From contig NZ_CP022282.1 in the NCBI RefSeq assembly GCF_002216065.1, positions 1,922,001 through 1,986,000 on the forward strand: 64,000 nt of DNA, in the 5' to 3' direction. A program made the position numbers and the translations under genes. The notes below the pieces were generated by a model. The model did no database searches. It was not told where the DNA came from and saw only the letters and a list, made by a program, of their open reading frames with translations. This stretch comes from Chryseobacterium sp. T16E-39 (GTDB taxonomy: Bacteria > Bacteroidota > Bacteroidia > Flavobacteriales > Weeksellaceae). Shown one piece after another: positions 53,086-61,932 of the stretch (its first letter is position 1; every line of letters starts with the position of its first letter).

Positions 53086-53117
53086 GAAAATTAAATAATT
53101 ACTCAATAGCAGATGTA

Positions 53118-53567
53118 TTATTCAGGATTTGTCCATTCATAGAAATTGACAGAATTATACAGTTCAAAGCCACAAGCCGGATATAATTGATTTCCGACAT
53201 CATTGCTTTTTCCTGTTTCCAATAAAACCCCACAAGCTTTTGAAGACTTACAAAGCTCTTTAGCTTCTTCTATTAATTGTTTTGAATATCCTTTTCCTCT
53301 GTATTGATCATTCACATAAAGATCATTGAGTAACCAATAACGCTGCATTCTCGTCGATGAAAATATTGGATACAATTGAACAAAGCCTATTAATTGTCCA
53401 TTCTCTTCAGCAACAAAAATTTCAGAATCTTTATTCTCTATTCTCGCTTTTAAAAAGTTTTGGGCAGCAGGAATATCAGATTCCTTATGGTAAAAAACTC
53501 TGTATTGATCAAACAGATCAGACAATTGCTCAAGATCTGAAATACTGGCCTTTCTTGTATTTTTCAT
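53118..53567 (-). CDS. GNAT-family N-acetyltransferase
   Basis: Acetyltransferase of 149 residues. The acetyl-CoA site is visible as LLNDLYVNDQYRGKGYSKQLIEEA (motif A, with the R/Q-x-x-G-x-G/A loop in QYRGKGYS), preceded by IGFVQLYPIFS and followed by GVLLETGKSNDVGNQLYPACGFE. The acceptor is not predictable. It lies 67 bases upstream of dinB and 12 bases after the NTF2-like gene on the same strand, so these three may be co-transcribed. Confidence 0.88.
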   Translation of the reverse strand: MKNTRKASISDLEQLSDLFDQYRVFYHKESDIPAAQNFLKARIENKDSEIFVAEENGQLIGFVQLYPIFSSTRMQRYWLLNDLYVNDQYRGKGYSKQLIEEAKELCKSSKACGVLLETGKSNDVGNQLYPACGFELYNSVNFYEWTNPE

Positions 53568-53578
53568 CTATTCTATAA

Positions 53579-54061
53579 CTATAAGTGATGGTCGTAACTT
53601 AGAACTCTTTTCATTTTCCAATCTTTACCTTCTAAAATCCATAAAATGGTAAATTTTGCGCGGCTGCCTTTATTCCATTTCCCTTTAAAAAGCTCAGAAA
53701 ATTCATGTTCGCCTTCCTGAATAAAAGCGTACAAAACATTATTATTGTACAGAGGATATACCTGCATGGTGTTTGGAACAAGTTCACGTTTGACCTTATT
53801 CGGTCCGCCGCAAATATTATTTTTTATAGAAGCGATAAAAGCTTCCTTTCCAGCAGTGATCCCTCCTTTATCGTGATAAAATTCAAGATCGTTACTTATT
53901 ATAGAATTATAATGAGAAAGATCACATTGATTAAATCCAATATCGAATATCAGGCTGTCCAGCTTTTTGGCAGTTTTATACAGCTCATCGGTTGTTTTAA
54001 CCTGCGCAAAAAGAAACGAGTTCAATAAGCTGAATAAAATTACTAATTGGATCTTTCTCAT
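53579..54061 (-). CDS. Secreted NTF2-like (DUF4440) protein
   Basis: Exported protein of 160 residues, signal peptide 1-19 (ending LFAQ). The remainder fits the NTF2/SnoaL cone fold: helix DELYKTAKKLDSLIFDI, strand LEFYHDKGGITAGKEAFIASIK, and C-terminal strands FTILWILEGKDWKMKRVLSYDHHL. Such domains bind small ligands or act as minor enzymes. Two cysteines may form a disulfide (NQCDLSH and NNICGG). Lies between the cystathionine gamma-synthase and acetyltransferase genes, close to both. Confidence 0.75.
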   Translation of the reverse strand: MRKIQLVILFSLLNSFLFAQVKTTDELYKTAKKLDSLIFDIGFNQCDLSHYNSIISNDLEFYHDKGGITAGKEAFIASIKNNICGGPNKVKRELVPNTMQVYPLYNNNVLYAFIQEGEHEFSELFKGKWNKGSRAKFTILWILEGKDWKMKRVLSYDHHL

Positions 54062-54076
54062 TATATATTTTTTTAA

Positions 54077-55216
54077 TTAAGAAAAAGCTCTTTCTAAATC
54101 TGCAATAAGGTCTTCTGCATCCTCAATTCCAACACTTAGACGAACCAAATCATCAGTGATTCCCAATTCCGCTCTCTTTTCTGCAGGAATAGAAGCGTGA
54201 GTCATTAATGCAGGGTGGTTGGCTAAAGACTCCACTCCACCTAAAGATTCTGCTAGAGTGAAAACCTTTACTCTTTCCAAGAATTTGATCGCATCTTCTT
54301 TTTTTCCGGATTTGAAAGTAAAGGAAACCATTCCTCCGGCTTCTTTCATCTGGGATTTTGCTAAGTCATATTGTGGATGAGATGATAATCCCGGATAAAT
54401 CACTTTATCAACAGCAGGATGACTTTCAAGATATTTAGCTACAGCAAGACCATTATCAGAATGTCTTTGCATTCTAAGAGCAAGGGTTTTAATTCCTCTC
54501 AATACTAAATAAGAATCATGAGGTCCTAAAATACCACCACTTGCAAATTGAATGAAATGTAGTTTTTCTCCTAATTCAGCATCTTTGGCAATAAGCGCTC
54601 CTGCAATAACATCAGAATGGCCACCTAAATACTTTGTTGCAGAGTGCATTACAATATCAGCTCCTAAATCTATCGGTCTTTGAATATAAGGGGTTGCAAA
54701 AGTATTATCTACAGCAACTAAAATATCTTTTCCTTTAGCAATCTCTACAACTGCTTTGATATCCACCAGCTTCATCAAAGGATTTGTAGGCGTCTCCACC
54801 CAGATCAGCTTTGTTTTATCTGTTATAACATCTGCAATTTTAGAAACATCATCAAAATTTACGAAAGTAAACTTCAGCTGATATTTTTCAAAAAGCCTTG
54901 TAAACATTCTGTAAGTTCCACCATATAAATCATCAACTGCAATAACCTCATCACCTGGATTCAGTAATTTTAAAACACAGTCGATGGCAGCAAGACCTGA
55001 ACCGAAAGCAAGACCTCTTGCCCCATTTTCAATGCTCGCTAAAGAGTCTTCCAAAGCCTGTCTTGTCGGGTTTGCAGCTCTTGAATATTCGTAACCGGAA
55101 TGTACTCCGGGACTTTTTTGTGCAAAAGTAGAAGTTAAAAATACAGGAACATTTACAGAACCTGTTGCAGATTCATGGTGTTGACCACCGTGTATAACTT
55201 TTGTATTAAAATTCAT
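54077..55216 (-). CDS. metB: Cystathionine gamma-synthase / gamma-lyase family PLP enzyme
   Basis: Cys/Met-metabolism PLP enzyme of 379 residues. Evidence: YEYSRAANPTRQALEDSLASIENG (43-66), FGSGLAAIDCVLKLLNPGDEVIAVDDLYGGTYRMF, the Schiff-base lysine in MHSATKYLGGHSDVIAG (about 196) and the C-terminal LAESLGGVESLANHPALMTHASIPAEKR and RLSVGIEDAEDLI. Both synthase and lyase members share these motifs, so the direction of transsulfuration is uncertain. A cystathionine/cysteine synthase-like gene is at 2600-3583. Confidence 0.88.
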   Translation of the reverse strand: MNFNTKVIHGGQHHESATGSVNVPVFLTSTFAQKSPGVHSGYEYSRAANPTRQALEDSLASIENGARGLAFGSGLAAIDCVLKLLNPGDEVIAVDDLYGGTYRMFTRLFEKYQLKFTFVNFDDVSKIADVITDKTKLIWVETPTNPLMKLVDIKAVVEIAKGKDILVAVDNTFATPYIQRPIDLGADIVMHSATKYLGGHSDVIAGALIAKDAELGEKLHFIQFASGGILGPHDSYLVLRGIKTLALRMQRHSDNGLAVAKYLESHPAVDKVIYPGLSSHPQYDLAKSQMKEAGGMVSFTFKSGKKEDAIKFLERVKVFTLAESLGGVESLANHPALMTHASIPAEKRAELGITDDLVRLSVGIEDAEDLIADLERAFS

Positions 55217-55231
55217 AATATTTTTTTTAAT

Positions 55232-55291
55232 GTAACACTCTAACAGTGTAACAATTTAACAATTATCTTTTATTGTTACACTGGTAGAGTG
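55232..55291. repeat. Long-loop inverted repeat between gldC and metB
   Basis: GTAACACTCTAACAGTGTAAC (55232-55252) is nearly the reverse complement of GTTACACTGGTAGAGTG (55275-55291). No T-run follows, so a terminator role is doubtful. Confidence 0.5.
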
Positions 55292-55301
55292 ATATATTGA
55301 T

Positions 55302-55628
55302 TTACATTTTTATTGCGGACTTTATAGCAAACTCTTCTGCCATCTGCTCGATCCATTGTGCCACATCCTCTTCTCCCGTAGCTCTCTGATAGGTATTTCC
55401 CAATGAAACTAAAATCTGGTGAATGAACATTTTCATCTGGTCCACAGGCATTTCTTTCGTCCAAAGATCTATTCTTAAAGCTTCCATAGCTTTCTCATCC
55501 CAAACAGAAATCATCGTTGCTTTAGTTTCCTCCTTTTCAACACCTCCATCCTGAGCATTCCATGTGATTAATTCAGGAATGTGGTTTTCATCTAATTCAA
55601 CGTCTATCGTTATCTGAGTCTTTCTCAT
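55302..55628 (-). CDS. gldC: Gliding motility protein GldC
   Basis: Soluble protein of 108 residues matching GldC along its length: ITIDVELDENHIPELITWNAQDGGVE, ATMISVWDEKAMEALRIDLWTKEMPVDQMK and FIHQILVSLGNTYQRAT. In Flavobacterium GldC supports gliding with GldB; the molecular role is not established. gldB lies 3.2 kb upstream on the same strand, separated by an ABC transporter pair, whereas in many relatives the two are adjacent. Confidence 0.93.
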   Translation of the reverse strand: MRKTQITIDVELDENHIPELITWNAQDGGVEKEETKATMISVWDEKAMEALRIDLWTKEMPVDQMKMFIHQILVSLGNTYQRATGEEDVAQWIEQMAEEFAIKSAIKM

Positions 55629-55652
55629 ATCAATTTTAAATTTTTCACAAAG

Positions 55653-57851
55653 TTAATACTTCTTGAGCTTATCTAAAATTTCTACGAAATTATCTTCATC
55701 AGGAAATGGGGTATTCAGGTTAAAAACTTTTCCTTCAGGATTGATAATAATAAATCTGGGAATCGACTGAATTTTATACTTGCTCATAAACCCCTGTGCA
55801 TCTGCCAACCAGTACTGAGGGACTTTCGAAGGTTTTGTTTTCAGATAATTCAGCCATTTCGTTTTATCTTCATCTAAACTAATTGAGATAAATTGAATAT
55901 TACTATAACGACGATATTGATTACTTCGGGTATCAAATATCGGTCGGATCTGCTTACAAGGTCCACACCAGGTCGCCCATAAATCTATAACCGTATATTT
56001 TCCTCTGTATTGTGATAGCTGATGTGGCTTACCATTACCATCAAGAATTTTTAAATCTGAAAAAGGGGCCCCCTTTTGTGAGAGATTAAGCTGTTCGAAT
56101 TTCGATGAAACGAGTCTTTTGTATTCATTATTTTCCAAAACTCTAAATTCTCTTGAAAAAAGCTGAGCTCTTGCAGTACTATCTGATTCCAACTCCATAC
56201 TTTTCACAAGGTGTTTCGATAATAATCTATCTTTATTAATGTTGTTGGGCAAGGCATTCAATTTTATAAAAAGAAGACTGTCAGAATTTGATAATCGGTC
56301 CTTATCGGTGAGCATTTGATCGAGCTTATATTGAATGTAATCATCATTTTTACTTAAAAGCTCCGTAGGTTTTTTAATTTGTGCATTCAATTCATTTAAA
56401 AATGGCTTTGGAGCAGCAAATTTAGGATCATTCCAAGAAGTCATTTTTCTGTAATTATTAATTTCATTTAAATACTGAATTGCTAAAAGCTGTTTTCTGT
56501 ATTCTTTATAGTTGCCGGAAAGAGCATTGTTTTCAGGATCTGTATAATACTCTAATCGTTTTATATTATCCTCCCAGTCAGATTGTGCTAATTTATAAAA
56601 TTGGGTTGGATCGTCATTATATTTCTGTTGTTCAAGAGCATATGAAAATTCAAAACCAAAACCATCTTGTGTGTTTTTAAATTCCTGTTCTGCAGACCGG
56701 TTGGATTTCATAAAGTACTTCATTTTGGTTGCGTTGCACTGGATATCAAAATCAAATCGATCTCCGCTTCCCATCATAAAGTCTATTTTTTTGGTCCCGA
56801 ATTCAAGGCTATACAGATCAAACGGTATATTTTGATTGGTTTCCCATGAGAAGACCCCGTTTTTGATAACTGCACTTCCCATTTGCTTATGGAAATCTTT
56901 AGAAAAAATTTTCACAGAATCTATCTTCAGCTTTGAATCCAATACCCCTTTAATGACAATACCCTCACCCTCACTTTTATAAGCCTTTGGTTTCTGTAAA
57001 ATAAAAAACGCTCCTGAAGCCACTATCACAAATACAGATGAAAAAGCAATCTGTTTTTTATTTTTAAGAAAAGCAATTTTAAAGCTTTTGCTTTGATACC
57101 AATAATACCCAATTATTAAAAATAATATTGCCCAGAACACGCTCAGGTATTCACTGTAGGTAATAAAATGATTAAGACTTCTTATGTTTGTGGCTTTCCC
57201 TAAAATATACAATGAATTGTAAGGAAAGAAAGTAAAGTCTATTCCTTTTACTAAAGAAAAAGTATTAACAATAAGTCCAAGAATACCTACGAGAAAAGCC
57301 CATATAAACCCGGGAAAAACAACAGATACGCATAGTTGAAGTGCGGCTATCCCGAGTATAGTAATACATAGTCTTACCAATGTTTTTACGATCCAAAGTA
57401 TATCAAAAGTCAACAGTTTGGTTTCACTCGGATAAATGTAATAATCCAGCAATGAGAATAGGATGCTAAATCCAAAATAAGAAACAATACATAAAAAACT
57501 CAAGATCAACAATACAATATATTTTGAAAGATAAAGTTGCAGTTTACTAATCGGTTGGGTTTCCATAAGTTGCCAACCATTATTTTTATGGTCTATTTGC
57601 GCTATTCTATTGGCTGCAATAATAATGTACAGCAACAGAAAGAACATAGAAAAAGCTTTAAAATTATTCGTTATTGAATATTCAAAGACAGAATAAGAAA
57701 GATCTTCCGATGTTATAAATTTCGGATTGAAAATCTGATTTACAAAAGTTATAAGCGGAATTAAGACTCCTAAGACTAATGCCAGGTAAACTAATCCTAA
57801 ACCTTTTATTTTTAACCACTCTGTAAAGACTAGTGTTGTTAATTTTTTCAT
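55653..57851 (-). CDS. ABC-2 permease fused to a TlpA-like thioredoxin
   Basis: Protein of 732 residues combining two usually separate parts. The N-terminus (about 1-290) has six or so membrane helices of an ABC-2/lantibiotic-immunity type permease (KLTTLVFTEWLKIKGLGL start). It is followed by a periplasmic beta domain resembling DUF4369 (about 295-390) and a helical linker (about 390-590). A C-terminal thioredoxin fold (about 598-732) has WATWCGPC (625-632), the redox CxxC of TlpA/ResA. The frame is continuous with no stop or shift. The ATPase gene directly upstream, ending 12 bases before this start, completes the transporter. The thioredoxin would face the periplasm. Confidence 0.85.
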   Translation of the reverse strand: MKKLTTLVFTEWLKIKGLGLVYLALVLGVLIPLITFVNQIFNPKFITSEDLSYSVFEYSITNNFKAFSMFFLLLYIIIAANRIAQIDHKNNGWQLMETQPISKLQLYLSKYIVLLILSFLCIVSYFGFSILFSLLDYYIYPSETKLLTFDILWIVKTLVRLCITILGIAALQLCVSVVFPGFIWAFLVGILGLIVNTFSLVKGIDFTFFPYNSLYILGKATNIRSLNHFITYSEYLSVFWAILFLIIGYYWYQSKSFKIAFLKNKKQIAFSSVFVIVASGAFFILQKPKAYKSEGEGIVIKGVLDSKLKIDSVKIFSKDFHKQMGSAVIKNGVFSWETNQNIPFDLYSLEFGTKKIDFMMGSGDRFDFDIQCNATKMKYFMKSNRSAEQEFKNTQDGFGFEFSYALEQQKYNDDPTQFYKLAQSDWEDNIKRLEYYTDPENNALSGNYKEYRKQLLAIQYLNEINNYRKMTSWNDPKFAAPKPFLNELNAQIKKPTELLSKNDDYIQYKLDQMLTDKDRLSNSDSLLFIKLNALPNNINKDRLLSKHLVKSMELESDSTARAQLFSREFRVLENNEYKRLVSSKFEQLNLSQKGAPFSDLKILDGNGKPHQLSQYRGKYTVIDLWATWCGPCKQIRPIFDTRSNQYRRYSNIQFISISLDEDKTKWLNYLKTKPSKVPQYWLADAQGFMSKYKIQSIPRFIIINPEGKVFNLNTPFPDEDNFVEILDKLKKY

Positions 57852-57863
57852 TTGTGCTGTATT

Positions 57864-58766
57864 TTAATTTTTTGTTATTTCCATGAACCAATCCTCTAAG
57901 CCTGCACTATTTTTTATTTCAAAAATTTCAGCATCATTCATGACAAGAGTTCTGGTTAGTTTAATAATATCCTCTCTGGATTGAATCGTTACTTCCACCA
58001 TATTTTCATCTGTTATTTGAGGGGTATAGTATTCGGGAATATGTGGTAGAAAAAGAGAAGCATTGTTTAAGCCTATCCTCATATGATTGTGTCGGTAATG
58101 GCTATTGAGCTCTTCAACGCTTCCTGAAAACTTAATGGCACCATGTGATATAATAGCGAGGTGAGTAACCATTTTTTCAACTTCCTGCAACAAATGACTT
58201 GAAATAAATATGGTAATTCCCTGTTCTTTATTGAGTTTAAGTAGCAATTCACGAATCTCCAGCATTCCATTAGGATCAAGCCCGTTTACAGGCTCATCAA
58301 GAATTAACAGTTCAGGATTTCCAAGTAATGTCATGGCAATGGCAAGTCTCTGTTTCATCCCTAACGAATACCTTTTCATTTTCATTTTTCTGCTGTCCCA
58401 GAGACCTACTAAATTTAAAACCCTTTCACACTCAGCATCCGGAAGATCCCTAAGCTTAGAAAGAATCATAAGATTATCCCATCCGGATAAATGATCATAA
58501 AAAGCGGGACTGTCTATAAGACTTCCTATTTTTTGAAATCCTTCAGGATAAAGCTCAGGTAATTTTTGGTTAAAGATTTCAATCGTGCTATTTTCATCAG
58601 GAAGATTCCCCAACATCAGCTTCATTGTGGTCGATTTCCCAGCCCCATTAGCTCCGAGAAAACCAAAAATACTTCCTTTAGGCACTGAAAGGCTAACATC
58701 TTTTAAGATGAGTTTGCTTTCGGTAAAACCATAATTTAAGTTTTTGATCGCAATCAAATTTTCCAT
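57864..58766 (-). CDS. ABC transporter ATP-binding protein (BcrA/LanF type)
   Basis: ATPase subunit of 300 residues: Walker A GANGAGKST (38-46), signature YSLGMKQRLAIAMTLLG, Walker B LLILDEPVNGLDPNG and H-loop ISSHLLQEVE. The C-terminal 80 residues form the extra domain typical of BcrA/CcmA-like antibiotic-export ATPases. It pairs with the fused permease 12 bases downstream; lantibiotic/peptide resistance is the best family guess, substrate unproven. It lies 80 bases after the gldB stop. Confidence 0.92.
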   Translation of the reverse strand: MENLIAIKNLNYGFTESKLILKDVSLSVPKGSIFGFLGANGAGKSTTMKLMLGNLPDENSTIEIFNQKLPELYPEGFQKIGSLIDSPAFYDHLSGWDNLMILSKLRDLPDAECERVLNLVGLWDSRKMKMKRYSLGMKQRLAIAMTLLGNPELLILDEPVNGLDPNGMLEIRELLLKLNKEQGITIFISSHLLQEVEKMVTHLAIISHGAIKFSGSVEELNSHYRHNHMRIGLNNASLFLPHIPEYYTPQITDENMVEVTIQSREDIIKLTRTLVMNDAEIFEIKNSAGLEDWFMEITKN

Positions 58767-58796
58767 ACTTAATGTGTTTATTGGTTAAAAAATAAA

Positions 58797-58832
58797 AAAA
58801 GACCTTCTGTATTTACAAAAGGTCTTATATAG
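58797..58832 (-). terminator. Terminator after gldB
   Basis: Stem AAGACCTT / AAGGTCTT (58799-58806, 58819-58826) with a T-run on the minus strand, 20 bases after the gldB stop; it would separate gldB from the ABC genes. Confidence 0.75.
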
Positions 58833-58846
58833 GTATGATAATCTAT

Positions 58847-59833
58847 CTATTTCGTTACACTTGGCTTATAACCAGACTGATTAAAAATTTCAGTCGCATC
58901 CAGTTTAAGAAAGTCGGTCAGCTTCATTTCAGGCTTTTCTTTCAGATACTTTTTGCAGATCTGCCACCCTGTGAAAATACCAATTTGAGGAGAAGATTCA
59001 TTGTCGATATCTGTATAAAATTTAGAAAATGGTCCTGGTGAAATAAAGCGTTCTTCTAACCTGTGATCATCTCCAAATAATAAGTTACTTTCTACAAAAT
59101 AATTCCAGATATTCCCTTCATTCCCTACTGCCCAGTCATATTGCTGTTTGGTATAATTCATTTTCAGATAATCTGGCATATCAGGCAAGAATGCATCCTG
59201 AAGGATCATTACCTTTCCATTATACACAAGCTGATCGATAAATTTTTGATGGTCTGTGGAGAAAGGAACAATATTCTCGGCAAACATTCTGGATACTTTA
59301 GGTACAATATTGTTAGGATTCATCGATTTTTGAAAATACATTTCCAAACCTCTGTAATTAGGGTTTTTATCACCCATGAAACCTGAGATATCTATAAATA
59401 AAAGATTTCCTTTTTCATCATAGAAAATAGGATCCTGAATCATCTGTAAAGCCGATGAAAAAAGATAAACTTTAGGACTCTGAAATTTAGGAAAGTAATA
59501 TTTAATATGTGAAAACAGATCTTTCAGTTCTTTTTGAAGCTTTTGCTGATCTATCTTAGAAATTGCTTCATTATAAATTTTCATTTCCTCGGGATCTACT
59601 CTCCTTTTTCCAAAATCCGCGTCAGACACTGTACCCTGAAACCAGGGAAATTCCGCTTTGAATTTGTCCAAAGGAATATTCTGATCATAGAATTGTTTGG
59701 AAATATCAGTCAGCTCTACTTTTTCAACTGGGGTTTTCAATTCAACTTTCCATTGGCTATCAGATTCTTTTTTACAAGAATATAATCCCAAAACTAAAAT
59801 TGAAGAAAGCGCAATAGTTCTAAAAATCTTCAT
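58847..59833 (-). CDS. gldB: Gliding motility lipoprotein GldB
   Basis: Lipoprotein of 328 residues; lipobox LYSC with Cys20. The sequence follows GldB throughout: FYDQNIPLDKFKAEFPWFQGTVSD, HIKYYFPKFQSPKVYLFSSALQMI, LLFIDISGFMGDKNPNYRGLEMYFQKSMNP and the C-terminal FSKFYTDIDNESSPQIGIFTGWQICKKYL. GldB is needed for gliding in Flavobacterium and is also kept in non-gliding relatives, so it may have a more general T9SS-linked role. A terminator follows before the ABC transporter genes. Confidence 0.93.
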   Translation of the reverse strand: MKIFRTIALSSILVLGLYSCKKESDSQWKVELKTPVEKVELTDISKQFYDQNIPLDKFKAEFPWFQGTVSDADFGKRRVDPEEMKIYNEAISKIDQQKLQKELKDLFSHIKYYFPKFQSPKVYLFSSALQMIQDPIFYDEKGNLLFIDISGFMGDKNPNYRGLEMYFQKSMNPNNIVPKVSRMFAENIVPFSTDHQKFIDQLVYNGKVMILQDAFLPDMPDYLKMNYTKQQYDWAVGNEGNIWNYFVESNLLFGDDHRLEERFISPGPFSKFYTDIDNESSPQIGIFTGWQICKKYLKEKPEMKLTDFLKLDATEIFNQSGYKPSVTK

Positions 59834-59995
59834 TATTTTTACATGAAATTTAAGGGTACGAAAATACGGATTTAAACATAATATCGTGATGAAAAATAAA
59901 ATAAACGACCTTTTTAGCTACAATATTTTCATTTTTTCATGATATAGAAAATTCTCCTATATTCCCAAACCCGGTATTTTATAAAAAACTAACAA

Positions 59996-60529
59996 ATGCA
60001 ACTGGAAACTGAAAGACTTATTTTAAGAAAGCTCGAGGAAAGTGATGCTGAACGTCTTTTTCTTCTTGACTCCAACCCAGAAGTTGTGAAGTATGTAGGT
60101 ACTCCTCCTCAAACGGATATTAAGGAATCTGAGAATGTAATTAAAATGATCCGACAACAATACGCAGATAATGGTGTCGGAAGACTTGCTGTAATAGAGA
60201 AAAAAAGCAATTTGCTAATTGGATGGAGTGGATTAAAGTTTATTACTAAGGAGATAAACGGCTATAACAATATTTACGAACTAGGTTATCGTTTCATACC
60301 CGAGTTTTGGGGCAAGGGCTATGCTATAGAATCTGCAAGAGCCGCTTTAAGTTTTGGTTTTAATGATCTTAACAGAGAAATCATTTATGCGTGCGCTCAC
60401 TGTGAAAATGATGGTTCTAATCATATTCTTAAAAAACTGGGATTTGAAAAAACCGGGGAATTTGAAGAACCGGATGGCATTTGTTTTTGGTATGAATTGA
60501 AACGAGAAAAATATAATATAATACAATGA
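59996..60529 (+). CDS. RimJ/RimL-like GNAT acetyltransferase
   Basis: Acetyltransferase of 177 residues with the RimJ/RimL-type start (MQLETERLILRKLEESDAERLF). Its acetyl-CoA motif is YELGYRFIPEFWGKGYAIESARAALSFGF, followed by CAHCENDGSNHILKKLGFEKTGEF. It probably acetylates a protein N-terminus or small molecule. The stop overlaps the next gene's start by 4 bases (ATGA at 60526), a tight translational coupling. Confidence 0.9.
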   Translation: MQLETERLILRKLEESDAERLFLLDSNPEVVKYVGTPPQTDIKESENVIKMIRQQYADNGVGRLAVIEKKSNLLIGWSGLKFITKEINGYNNIYELGYRFIPEFWGKGYAIESARAALSFGFNDLNREIIYACAHCENDGSNHILKKLGFEKTGEFEEPDGICFWYELKREKYNIIQ

Positions 60530-61053
60530 TTATAAGGCAGGAACAGGAAAAAGACTACCCTCAGGTTTTTAAGGTTGTAGAGAAGGCTTTTGAAAATATT
60601 GAACACAGCGATCATCAGGAACAGTTTTTAGTTGAAAAACTAAGAAAATCTGATGCCTTCATTCCGGAATTATCCATTGTCGCTGAAATCGATAATGAAA
60701 TTGTTGGTCATATTCTTTTTACAAAATTATCAGTTAAAAATGATTCAAGCAGCTTCATCACTTTAGCACTGGCTCCCATCTCTGTAAAACCCGGATATCA
60801 GGGACAGGGAATAGGCGGACAACTGATCAATTATGGTCATGAGATGGCAAAAAAACTGGGCTATGAATCGGTTATTTTAATTGGTCATGAGAATTATTAC
60901 CCTAGATTCGGGTACCAAAAAACAACCGATTTTGGTATCTCATTTCCTTTTGACCTTCCGGAAGAAAATGGAATGGCTTTGGAACTTGTACCAGATGGCT
61001 TAAAAAACGTAAATGGGATGGTAAGATATCCTAAAGAATTTGGAATAGATTAA
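60526..61053 (+). CDS. YhbS-like GNAT acetyltransferase
   Basis: Acetyltransferase of 175 residues of the YhbS group: MIIRQEQEKDYPQVFKVVEKAF start, EIVGHILFTKL, acetyl-CoA site LAPISVKPGYQGQGIGGQLINYG and YYPRFGYQKTTDFGISFPF at the C-terminus. The acceptor is unknown. It overlaps the upstream acetyltransferase and ends 11 bases before nadE, so all three form an operon. Confidence 0.9.
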   Translation: MIIRQEQEKDYPQVFKVVEKAFENIEHSDHQEQFLVEKLRKSDAFIPELSIVAEIDNEIVGHILFTKLSVKNDSSSFITLALAPISVKPGYQGQGIGGQLINYGHEMAKKLGYESVILIGHENYYPRFGYQKTTDFGISFPFDLPEENGMALELVPDGLKNVNGMVRYPKEFGID

Positions 61054-61064
61054 AAAAATAAATA

Positions 61065-61856
61065 ATGCAAACACAAAAAGTAATCGATCATATTGTAGGC
61101 TGGTTAAAGGATTATGCAGAGCAATCAAAAGTAAAAGGATATGTAATCGGTGTCTCTGGAGGAGTTGATTCTGGAGTAGTCTCTACTCTGGCTGCCATGA
61201 CTGGGCTGAAGACTTTATTAATTGAAATGCCAATTCGGCAAAAAGAAGATCAGGTGAATCGTGCCTGGGAACATATGAATGATCTTACATCAAAATTTCC
61301 AAACGTAGAAGCCATGTCAGTTAATCTGTCCCCCGCTTTCGAAGAACTGTATAAAACGTTTGATGTAAAAGATGATTTGTACCCTAATGAAAAATTAGCT
61401 TTTGCAAATACAAGATCACGTCTGCGCATGCTTACGTTATATTATTATGGACAGCTTAATGGTTTATTGGTTTGTGGAACGGGAAATAAAGTTGAAGATT
61501 TTGGAATCGGTTTTTATACGAAGTATGGTGATGGTGGTGTAGATGTTTCTCCAATTGCGGATCTTTATAAAACTGAAGTGTATACTTTAGCATCCGCTTT
61601 AAATCTTGTAAAGAATATCCAGGAAGCTATTCCTACAGATGGGCTTTGGGATGCAGAAAGAACTGATGAACAACAAATTGGTGCTACCTATCCTGAACTG
61701 GAAAAAATACAAAAGGAATACGGAACAAAGACAGCTGACGATTATGAAGGACGTGACCGTGAGGTATTTTTAATATTTGACAGAATGCATAAAGCCGCTC
61801 AGCATAAAATAAATCCGATTCCTGTTTGTGATATCCCTGAAGAATGGAGATCTTAA
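61065..61856 (+). CDS. nadE: NAD synthase (ammonia/glutamine-dependent amidation)
   Basis: Enzyme of 263 residues making NAD from nicotinate adenine dinucleotide. The PP-loop ATP site is SGGVDSG (31-37); other motifs are FANTRSRLRMLTLYY, CGTGNKVEDFGIGFYTKYGDGGVDVSPIADLYKTEV and IPTDGLW. There is no N-terminal glutaminase domain, so ammonia is the likely nitrogen donor. nadE near gldB and gldC is a familiar Flavobacteriia neighbourhood, here on the opposite strand. Confidence 0.93.
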   Translation: MQTQKVIDHIVGWLKDYAEQSKVKGYVIGVSGGVDSGVVSTLAAMTGLKTLLIEMPIRQKEDQVNRAWEHMNDLTSKFPNVEAMSVNLSPAFEELYKTFDVKDDLYPNEKLAFANTRSRLRMLTLYYYGQLNGLLVCGTGNKVEDFGIGFYTKYGDGGVDVSPIADLYKTEVYTLASALNLVKNIQEAIPTDGLWDAERTDEQQIGATYPELEKIQKEYGTKTADDYEGRDREVFLIFDRMHKAAQHKINPIPVCDIPEEWRS

Positions 61857-61863
61857 TATAATG

Positions 61864-61918
61864 TACCAATGTATTTAGCAATTCCTTCATTATAAACTAG
61901 TATATTGGTGTATTGGTA
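61864..61918. repeat. Short inverted repeat after nadE
   Basis: TACCAAT (61864-61870) and ATTGGTA (61912-61918) face each other across an AT-rich spacer between nadE and the barnase-like gene. Confidence 0.4.
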
Positions 61919-61932
61919 AATTATCTAATAGT

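Noticed and set aside
55276..55464. 62-codon minus-strand frame overlapping gldC
   Set aside because: Out-of-frame shadow of gldC, which is recognisable along its full length.
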